Shown here one piece after another: positions 1 to 5,108 of a stretch of 5,108 nucleotides of DNA. The notes beneath the pieces are model-generated. The model saw only the letters and a program-made list of their open reading frames with translations, was not told where the DNA came from and made no database searches. The translations under genes were made by a program, and so were the position numbers. Source of the DNA: an uncultured Paraprevotella sp. (GTDB taxonomy: Bacteria; Bacteroidota; Bacteroidia; Bacteroidales; Bacteroidaceae); contig CAAGLP010000032.1 of NCBI GenBank assembly GCA_900770805.1, positions 1-5,108 on the forward strand, in the 5' to 3' direction. Each line of letters begins with the position of its first letter. The first letter of the stretch is position 1.

Positions 1-1370
1 CTGCCACTCCACAGAGTCTTCTCATTAAACTGGATCTCCTCGTTGTGCACACCACCGAATACCATGCAACCCAGTTCACCATTACCCAAGGGCAGTGCAT
101 ACTCCATCCAGGGATAGCTCACGCCAGTTGCCACAGCAGAGGTCTTGTACCACAATGTATTGGGATTCTTGGGAGCATAGGCAGAAACACCAGTGATGTT
201 CTGAACCTCGTAGAAATAAGTATCGGGATAGTCAGCAGGATCAGCTTCGAGAATATAGAACTTACATCCTGTATCACCCAACGCAGTGCCCTCTGAAGTC
301 TGCCAAAGAGCCAAATAGTCACCACGCTTATTCCAATAATGACCAGTATTATTGATTCTAATAACGGAAGCATTAGTGCTATTAAAATTGAATACGCCAG
401 AGAAAACTGTGCTATAGTTCTCATTGCTGGGATCTACCATTGTGGTACGAGCATCGGCCTCGGTACCGGTAATACCCAATACCTTAGACAAACCTGTGGA
501 GTAGTTGTACACCTTATAGGTATTTGTGCCCTCCTTTACGAAAGCCCAAAGTGCCTTGTTGTCGCGAGGCTTGTTGGTATTGTTGAGCAACAAGTTGCCA
601 CCGCTCTGATAGTCGCTATTGAGGCTGACATAGCCACCATGACCGCCCTGCAAAGTGTAGAACTTTGTGCTCTCTGCCAGATAGCTGACATAGATCTTCA
701 AACCTTCGACAGTAACAATAGAAATCATGCCTTCAACATCAGAAGCCACCAAATCGCTGGCCTTGATAACATCCTTGGTCTCGATGGTAGCACCGTTCTT
801 ATAGGTATTGCCATCGTAAGTGAAACCTGCCTCGGCATCTTCTGTACCCAATACCACTACGGAGTACACCTTATCCTCGGGGATAGCCTCCTCGATGTAG
901 AAACAGTTACCTGCGTCGGTCGTGGTCCAACTGTTAACCAGAATACCAGAATTGCTCTGGCCCGAGATCTGAGTGTTCATACCCTGATTGCCAATGCACA
1001 TCTTCCAGGGATAGGTGGAATTGTTTACCTTCTCTATCTTCAGTGCCGCAGATGCATTGGCGGTGTATGCACCATTGCTGCCCACATATTTCTGAGCACC
1101 AACACTGAAGAGATAGTAGTTGTCGCCATTCTTCATGATGTTGAACTGAAGATTGGGGTCGTTGAGACTGTAAGAGACACTACCCACGTTCTTACCTGTG
1201 CTTGAACACAACTCGGAGGGCAGATTCTCACTATAGAGCAAGAATGCACGCTCGCTACGGATAGTGTACACTTCGTCGTTGCTAAGCTGTGACAAGTCTG
1301 TTACCTTGTCTGCCCACACCGATACCGAAGTGCTCAGCAGGGTCAATAGCATTAAAAGTGTTTTCTTCAT
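1..1370 (-). CDS. Secreted GH95 alpha-L-fucosidase with long N-terminal extension (partial, 3' end outside window)
   Basis: The open frame begins at ATG 1370-1368 and runs off the left edge after 456 codons with no stop. Residues 1-20 are a signal peptide (MKK, Leu-rich core, VWA then DK) without a lipobox, so the protein is exported. The last 51 visible residues (about 406-456) match the start of GH95 enzymes: LWY, then ALPLGNGELGCMVFGG at 425-440 and IQFNEKTLWSG at 446-456. GH95 enzymes hydrolyse terminal alpha-1,2-linked L-fucose from mucin-type and milk glycans. The catalytic Glu, Asn and Asp lie further downstream, so activity cannot be judged here. Residues 21-405 are not typical of GH95, which usually starts close to its signal peptide. 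They contain two similar modules (about 31-162 and 234-376), both ending in a Cys-containing FYI-x-EA motif, separated by a small beta-rich segment (163-231). I suspect beta-trefoil carbohydrate-binding modules. The start lies 47 bp after the sialidase stop with no promoter seen between, so co-transcription is likely. Confidence 0.88.
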   Translation of the reverse strand, partial: MKKTLLMLLTLLSTSVSVWADKVTDLSQLSNDEVYTIRSERAFLLYSENLPSELCSSTGKNVGSVSYSLNDPNLQFNIMKNGDNYYLFSVGAQKYVGSNGAYTANASAALKIEKVNNSTYPWKMCIGNQGMNTQISGQSNSGILVNSWTTTDAGNCFYIEEAIPEDKVYSVVVLGTEDAEAGFTYDGNTYKNGATIETKDVIKASDLVASDVEGMISIVTVEGLKIYVSYLAESTKFYTLQGGHGGYVSLNSDYQSGGNLLLNNTNKPRDNKALWAFVKEGTNTYKVYNYSTGLSKVLGITGTEADARTTMVDPSNENYSTVFSGVFNFNSTNASVIRINNTGHYWNKRGDYLALWQTSEGTALGDTGCKFYILEADPADYPDTYFYEVQNITGVSAYAPKNPNTLWYKTSAVATGVSYPWMEYALPLGNGELGCMVFGGVHNEEIQFNEKTLWSG

Positions 1371-1417
1371 TTTTGTTTAAGTTTATTTGGGTTAATATTT
1401 TGTATCTTATATTGCGT

Positions 1418-2986
1418 CTACTTCTTCACAATATACTTGCCACCAGTGATGTCCTTCAGGGATATGGGCACATATACCATGGAATACCATCCGGGCTCTT
1501 CCTCATAGAAGAAACCTATGCGGCCATCCTTCTGCAATGTCATGGTGCTGTAGGCACTGCCTGTGTGGCTGACATGGTAGGGCTGCTGATTCCAGTTCTC
1601 GGCAAAAGCCTTGGGAGAGGCATAGGATGCTCCATCGGTAATGTCCTTCCAATATATCTTCACGTCAGAACGTCCATCGCCGGTAGGCAATGACTGTAAT
1701 GCCAATGTACGCTTTGCACCATCACTCTGTCTAACAGCCTCCAGAACGAGGATTTCACCGTTAGTACTGTTGCGGCCCACCTTGATGCCACCTTTCTGCT
1801 GGTCGCTTGCCACAACCTCACCCCATGAGCCGTTTACCTTACCTTCATCGCTGTACTTGTAGATGTTAAAGAAACGTCCAGCACCCTTGCGGCTGCTAAG
1901 CAGCACACTGCCGTCGGGCAGTTCCTCGCATTTAGGCTCGTCTCCACCGGGACAGGGCAATGCAGTCTTACCACCGAGTGCATGCCATGTCTGTCCAAAG
2001 TCATCGGTATAGAGTACACGGTTACCATGGTTCTTTGTCCACACGGGAGCATATACACGATAGTGTGAACCTACCTTAACGGTCTTGCTTTGTGTCAGCT
2101 TTCCGCTTCCGACAAAAAGGCTCTGCACACGATACTTGTCAAAACCCTCCTCGCCACGTTGCATGAATGCGCTATAGAACACATTGGTTATATCCGACCA
2201 TGAGCACATAGCACCCTGAGGAGCTGGAGAATGCTTGCCGTCGAGTGCATCACCCCATGTCTTGCCGTTGTCTGTACTATACAAACGTGCTACAGGGTTG
2301 GGTTCGCCATCAGGCCAATTGCCATGCCAGCAAACTGTATGACCGCAGACATCTATAAGCAGTATCGCACCTGACTCGCGGTCAACCACCATTGCAGGGT
2401 CGCCAAAACCATCATCGCGAACGCCTTCATCGGAATAGCTGCCTTGGATAACATACTTGCCCTCTGACCACTTGCTGCCATCCTTGGAACCAATACGCTT
2501 CACCTGATCCACACGTCCGTAACCGATATCGTTACCACAGGGACGGGCATCGTTGATTGCCAACAGCTGGCCATTCTTCATTGTTACAATGCTGGGAATA
2601 CGGAAAGGCTCCTTATCGTTATGGAACCACAAGTACTGGTACTCGCTCTCCCCATCTGCATCGTATACTACATTCCAGGCATCGGGATGCTGCTCTATAC
2701 CACGCAGTTTGTAGCCATGCAGTTTATGCGCACCTTTCAAACCGAAAAATGCTCCGTCGGGCACATCAAATGTAATAGTCTTACCTGCCTCCTCTGCCTT
2801 TACCGTGTAGTGAGTCACCTTACCGGCAATGTGCACCTCCAACACACCCATCCACAAATTGGTATTAGGAAAACGTGTCTTGCCATTCAGTTGGATATTC
2901 ACCTTCACGGTTTCTGCCATCAGCGGCAATGCCACCAACATCAGCAACATGACAGAAAAGAATTGAAATAGTCCTCTGTTTTTCAT
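1418..2986 (-). CDS. nanH: Secreted GH33 exo-alpha-sialidase (neuraminidase)
   Basis: This 522-residue enzyme should cleave terminal sialic acids from glycoconjugates in the periplasm or outside the cell. Residues 1-24 form a signal peptide (MKNRG, hydrophobic core, PLMA then ET). Residues 25-115 resemble the beta-sandwich domain that precedes the propeller in Bacteroides sialidases. The propeller starts at the FRIP motif (128-131). By comparison with characterised sialidases the catalytic set is complete: Arg129, Arg366 (in LLSSR) and probably Arg425 as the carboxylate-binding triad, Asp153 as acid/base (24 residues after Arg129, the spacing seen in the Micromonospora enzyme), Glu350, and Tyr479 (in AYSTMTL) as nucleophile. 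Asp-boxes are good at 237-244 (STDNGKTW) and 327-334 (TDDFGQTW), with degenerate ones near 167-173 and 379-388. The protein ends just after the propeller and has no sorting domain. It is the first gene of a likely two-gene unit with the GH95 gene and has its own promoter about 100 bp upstream. The start codon is fixed by the signal peptide. The symbol follows family usage. Confidence 0.93.
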   Translation of the reverse strand: MKNRGLFQFFSVMLLMLVALPLMAETVKVNIQLNGKTRFPNTNLWMGVLEVHIAGKVTHYTVKAEEAGKTITFDVPDGAFFGLKGAHKLHGYKLRGIEQHPDAWNVVYDADGESEYQYLWFHNDKEPFRIPSIVTMKNGQLLAINDARPCGNDIGYGRVDQVKRIGSKDGSKWSEGKYVIQGSYSDEGVRDDGFGDPAMVVDRESGAILLIDVCGHTVCWHGNWPDGEPNPVARLYSTDNGKTWGDALDGKHSPAPQGAMCSWSDITNVFYSAFMQRGEEGFDKYRVQSLFVGSGKLTQSKTVKVGSHYRVYAPVWTKNHGNRVLYTDDFGQTWHALGGKTALPCPGGDEPKCEELPDGSVLLSSRKGAGRFFNIYKYSDEGKVNGSWGEVVASDQQKGGIKVGRNSTNGEILVLEAVRQSDGAKRTLALQSLPTGDGRSDVKIYWKDITDGASYASPKAFAENWNQQPYHVSHTGSAYSTMTLQKDGRIGFFYEEEPGWYSMVYVPISLKDITGGKYIVKK

Positions 2987-3043
2987 CGTCTGGTATTAGT
3001 CAATGTTTAAAATTAGTATTTCATTAAAGGTCTCTTCATATGT

Positions 3044-3083
3044 ACATACACACTTCACGTATGTGCGCCACGCGCGATACATG
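3044..3083 (-). promoter_or_regulatory. Structured 5' leader of the sialidase mRNA: strong hairpin with an overlapping alternative hairpin
   Basis: Read on the minus strand, the first hairpin uses 3077-3083 (CATGTAT) against 3056-3062 (ATACGTG), seven pairs including one G-U. A GCGC/GCGC stem follows (3072-3075 with 3065-3068), capped by a 3-nt loop. A small internal loop (one nt against two) separates the stems. The hairpin begins at or next to the start point predicted from the TATCTTTG element. A second hairpin pairs 3059-3064 (ACATAC) with 3044-3049 (GTATGT) around a 9-nt loop and shares bases with the first, so the two cannot form together. No U-tract follows, so it is not an ordinary terminator. 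It may stabilise the mRNA, act in attenuation, or be a protein-binding palindrome. The pairing is seen directly; the role is inferred. Confidence 0.45.
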
Positions 3084-3086
3084 GAG

Positions 3087-3094
3087 CAAAGATA
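3087..3094 (-). promoter_or_regulatory. Bacteroidota-type -7 promoter element (TATCTTTG) for the sialidase gene
   Basis: On the minus strand the sequence is TATCTTTG, an exact match to the TAnnTTTG -7 consensus of the primary sigma factor in Bacteroides and relatives. An A-rich run and a T-rich stretch lie upstream. The -33 region has no clear TTTG at the usual distance, which is common because that element is weakly conserved. Transcription would start near 3079-3083, leaving an mRNA leader of roughly 95 nt before the sialidase ATG at 2986. This separates sialidase expression from the upstream purC-ubiE unit. Confidence 0.65.
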
Positions 3095-3148
3095 GTCTTT
3101 TTTTCAATAAGTAAAAAGGGAAATGCGGAATATTTGATGCCACATGCT

Positions 3149-3895
3149 CTACTTTTCCGCCAGATACATGGTGCAGATTCCAAAGGTAAAACGACGCCAC
3201 TGAACAGAGCGGAAGCCTGCCTTCTGCAGGATCCCCTGCATCACCTCGCCCTGTGGGAATGCTTCCATAGTAGCAGGAAGATAGGAATATGCACGGCTAT
3301 CCCTGCTCACAATCCACCCCACAAATGGCATAACAACGTGGGCATACAGCCAGAAAAGTTGACGCATTGGAAAACGTGGCGGTGTTGCCAGTTCCACTAT
3401 CAATAGATGACCGCCTGGAGACAGTACACGATACATTTCTGCCAAGCCAGCATCCAAATCCTGAAAATTCCTTACACCATAGGCCACTGTCACGGCATCA
3501 AAAGAGTCCGCTGGAAAGGTCAGATGCAGACAATCCTCTTTCTGGAAAAGAATCTCAGTCCCCTGCAATTCTGTAGCAAGGTCGGCAACCTTGCGACGGG
3601 CCACGTCCATCATTCCTTCGCTGATATCTGCCCCCACTATCTGCTGTGGTCTGAGCAATCGTCCTACGAGGATAGCAAAGTCTCCGGTTCCGGTTGCCAC
3701 ATCCAAAACTCGCTTTGGAGCATACTTGCCCAAGGCCTCCACAGCCTTTCGTCTCCAGCCACGGTCTATGCCCATACTGAGGGCATGATTAAGGAAATCA
3801 TAGGTGGGGGCAATGCCGTCAAACATTGCCTCCACCTGTTCCACTTTCTCTCCCTCTTGGGAGTAGGGCTTTATTTTTTCCTGATTATAGGACAT
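3149..3895 (-). CDS. ubiE: Demethylmenaquinone methyltransferase (UbiE/MenG family)
   Basis: This 248-residue class I SAM-dependent methyltransferase has the normal family length. It C-methylates demethylmenaquinone to menaquinone, the last step of synthesis of the respiratory quinone of Bacteroidota, so the role is MenG although the gene is usually labelled ubiE. Family signatures are clear: FDGIAPTYDFLNHALSMGID at 25-44, the SAM-binding motif VLDVATGTGD at 63-72, an acidic residue ending strand 2 (Asp90), the YGVRNF motif at 139-144, and RVLSPGGHLLIVE at 156-168. The ATG lies 13 bp after the purC stop, with a weak AAGGG overlapping that stop about 10 nt upstream, so the two genes should be co-transcribed. 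No obvious hairpin-plus-U-tract terminator follows the TAG stop before the sialidase promoter, so some read-through is possible. Confidence 0.96.
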   Translation of the reverse strand: MSYNQEKIKPYSQEGEKVEQVEAMFDGIAPTYDFLNHALSMGIDRGWRRKAVEALGKYAPKRVLDVATGTGDFAILVGRLLRPQQIVGADISEGMMDVARRKVADLATELQGTEILFQKEDCLHLTFPADSFDAVTVAYGVRNFQDLDAGLAEMYRVLSPGGHLLIVELATPPRFPMRQLFWLYAHVVMPFVGWIVSRDSRAYSYLPATMEAFPQGEVMQGILQKAGFRSVQWRRFTFGICTMYLAEK

Positions 3896-3908
3896 TACAA
3901 ACTTACCC

Positions 3909-4856
3909 TTAACGCTTATTCAACCACTCTGTAACGTTGCGCTCGATGCGCTGCTGGATATCACCTTCGCTGTCAGCAGGAACGAACTTGGTACCGGTGA
4001 TATGCTCGTACAACTCTATATAGCGGTCACTCACGCTCTGTGCATACTCGTCAGTAATCTCAGGCATCACGTCGCCAGGACGATTCATGAAGTCGTGCTC
4101 TATGAGCCACTGACGCACAAACTCCTTGGAGAGCTGCTTCTGAGGCTCGCCCTTCTCAAATTTCTCCTCGTAACCCTCGGCATAGAAATAGCGTGAGCTG
4201 TCGGGAGTATGAATCTCGTCAATCAGGATTACCTTACCGTCGCGCTTACCAAACTCGTACTTGGTGTCTACGAGGATAAGACCCATCTTGGCAGCAATCT
4301 CTGAGCCACGCTGGAAGAGAGCACGTGTGTACTGCTCCATCTGCTCGTAGTCCTCCTTGCTTACGATACCCTGAGCAATGATTTCCTCCTTACTGATATT
4401 CTCATCATGTCCCTCGTCAGCCTTGGTAGTGGGAGTAATGATGGGCTCGGGGAAACGCTCGTTCTCACGCATTCCTTCGGGCAGACGTACACCGCAAATT
4501 TCACGGCAACCGTTCTTGTACTCACGCCAAGCCGAACCGGTCAGATAACCACGGATAATCATCTCCACGCGGAAGCCCTCGGCACGGAGACCTACAGTTA
4601 CCATAGGATCGGGAGTAGCCAACTTCCAGTTGGGCACTATATCAGCAGTAGCATCCAGGAAGGAAGCTGCTATCTGATTCAGGCACTGACCCTTGAAGGG
4701 GATACCCTTGGGCAGGATAACATCAAAAGCCGAAATACGGTCGGTAGCAACCATTACGAGCAGGTCGCCATCAATGTCATAAACATCACGGACCTTGCCG
4801 TGGTATACACTCACCTGTCCGGGCAGGTTGAAGTCTGTACGTGTTAATGCTTTCAT
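3909..4856 (-). CDS. purC: Phosphoribosylaminoimidazole-succinocarboxamide synthase (SAICAR synthetase)
   Basis: The 315-residue cytosolic enzyme joins CAIR and L-aspartate, using ATP, to form SAICAR in de novo purine synthesis. Visible landmarks are the GKVRDVY nucleotide-binding motif (20-26), ATDRISAFD (37-45), the signature around VDTKYEFG (196-203) and LIDEIHTPDSSRY (211-223). The length suits the longer form found in Bacteroides and yeast, as opposed to the roughly 240-residue E. coli form. It is intact, with ATG at 4856-4854 and TAA at 3911-3909. It is the first gene of a two-gene unit with ubiE. The leader just upstream (4857-4895) is very AT-rich. I could not find a TAnnTTTG promoter there, nor a recognisable purine riboswitch. 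Confidence 0.97.
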   Translation of the reverse strand: MKALTRTDFNLPGQVSVYHGKVRDVYDIDGDLLVMVATDRISAFDVILPKGIPFKGQCLNQIAASFLDATADIVPNWKLATPDPMVTVGLRAEGFRVEMIIRGYLTGSAWREYKNGCREICGVRLPEGMRENERFPEPIITPTTKADEGHDENISKEEIIAQGIVSKEDYEQMEQYTRALFQRGSEIAAKMGLILVDTKYEFGKRDGKVILIDEIHTPDSSRYFYAEGYEEKFEKGEPQKQLSKEFVRQWLIEHDFMNRPGDVMPEITDEYAQSVSDRYIELYEHITGTKFVPADSEGDIQQRIERNVTEWLNKR

Positions 4857-4917
4857 ATCTATATAAATAATTTATGTTTTATCTATTATATGCTCTCGGC
4901 TTTCCAGTTGTCATGGG

Positions 4918-4954
4918 CCACAGACGACACTGATACAACTGATTTACACAGATT
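4918..4954. repeat. Degenerate 9-10 bp periodic repeat in the purC upstream region
   Basis: On the plus strand four related units follow one another: CCACAGACG, ACACTGATA, CAACTGATTT and ACACAGATT. Each fits roughly a (A/C)AC(A/T)GAT core. Read on the minus strand they give runs of ATCTGTGT and ATCAGTGT type. From memory, similar ATCTGTGTAA-type strings occur scattered between genes in Prevotella and related genomes, which suggests an interspersed element, but this window alone cannot show copy number. A 7-bp inverted repeat (4905-4911 with 4935-4941) overlaps it. No coding potential is seen. Confidence 0.45.
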
Positions 4955-4980
4955 CAGGTTTCCGTTTTCTACCCTATCTA

Positions 4981-5108
4981 CTCCCTCCCATTCAGGGGCG
5001 AACGAGGTCTTTAGAAGATGGACTGAATGTCCATCTGTGCCTCGTGAGGGGAGCAATCCCCATTGCGACGCGCGGACTGGCCGGGGAGGGGTCCGCTTTC
5101 ACCTTTCC
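4981..5108. repeat. GC-rich block of nested inverted repeats at the right edge, probably interspersed intergenic repeat
   Basis: This non-coding block is more GC-rich than the adjacent purC leader and full of self-complementary segments. An outer stem pairs 5002-5007 (ACGAGG) with 5040-5045 (CCTCGT) and encloses an 8-bp stem, 5016-5023 with 5029-5036, on a 5-nt loop. Next come GCAAT/ATTGC (5053-5057 with 5062-5066) around CCCC, and GCGGAC/GTCCGC (5072-5077 with 5091-5096). Its C-rich and G-rich runs (CTCCCTCCC, GGGGAGGGG) recall repetitive intergenic sequence of Bacteroidales. It may also include the end of the upstream transcription unit, which lies outside the window. Function unknown. Confidence 0.4.

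Noticed and set aside
341..400. AT-rich patch inside the GH95 gene (40 of 60 bases A or T)
   Set aside because: It encodes an Asn-rich strand segment (FNFNSTNASVIRINN) in an unbroken frame. It is too short to argue for transfer or domain insertion.
339..1205. Open frame of 288 codons on the plus strand opposite the GH95 gene
   Set aside because: The minus strand has a signal peptide and a recognisable GH95 start in one uninterrupted frame. The plus-strand product has no recognisable motif and is an antisense shadow of that coding sequence.
1371..1417. Possible separate promoter or terminator between sialidase and GH95 genes
   Set aside because: The 47 bp are AT-rich but contain no TAnnTTTG match and no stable hairpin with a T-tract.
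3056..3083. Hairpin downstream of ubiE as a rho-independent terminator
   Set aside because: No T-tract follows it in the minus direction, and it lies downstream of the sialidase -7 element, so it belongs to the sialidase leader.
3097..3110. TTG upstream of the TATCTTTG element as a -33 box
   Set aside because: It is only 10 nt from the -7 element, too close for the usual spacing of roughly 19 nt, so only the -7 element is called.
4407..4847. Plus-strand frame of 146 codons opposite purC
   Set aside because: It lies wholly inside purC, which has all family signatures. The plus product shows no domain and no separate promoter.
4857..5108. tRNA, purine riboswitch or CRISPR repeat in the right intergenic region
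   Set aside because: No cloverleaf, no purine aptamer core and no regularly spaced identical repeats are seen. The periodic units are short and degenerate.

Overview
The window looks like a chromosomal segment of a member of the Bacteroidales, probably Prevotella or Bacteroides-like. Four things support this: a TAnnTTTG-type -7 promoter element, AT-rich leaders without strong Shine-Dalgarno sequences, a purC-ubiE pair whose proteins resemble those of Bacteroidales, and secreted mucin-type glycosidases. All four genes lie on the minus strand, so transcription runs from high to low coordinates. The genus is inferred from these features, not proven.

Right to left (in the direction of transcription): 4857-5108 is a non-coding stretch. 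It has an AT-rich purC leader, a degenerate 9-10 bp periodic repeat, and a GC-rich block of nested inverted repeats that looks like interspersed repeat material. Next come two housekeeping genes 13 bp apart. purC (4856-3909) encodes SAICAR synthetase of purine synthesis, and ubiE/menG (3895-3149) encodes the last methyltransferase of menaquinone synthesis. They very likely form one transcript.

A 162 bp gap (2987-3148) follows. It holds a good Bacteroidota promoter and a strong hairpin starting at the predicted transcription start. The promoter drives a secreted GH33 exo-sialidase (2986-1418) in which all expected catalytic residues can be found. After a 47 bp gap comes a second secreted protein (1370 to beyond position 1). 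Its C-terminal visible part is the start of a GH95 alpha-L-fucosidase domain, preceded by an unusually long N-terminal region of about 385 residues that contains a duplicated module. The window edge cuts this gene before its catalytic residues.

Together the two secreted enzymes would remove the terminal caps, sialic acid and alpha-1,2-fucose, of host mucin O-glycans or milk-type oligosaccharides. No SusC/SusD transporter, regulator or sialic-acid catabolic gene is visible here. I see no evidence of a wholly new system. The points most worth a second look are the duplicated N-terminal region of the GH95 protein, the sialidase mRNA leader with two mutually exclusive hairpins, and the repeat block at the right edge.
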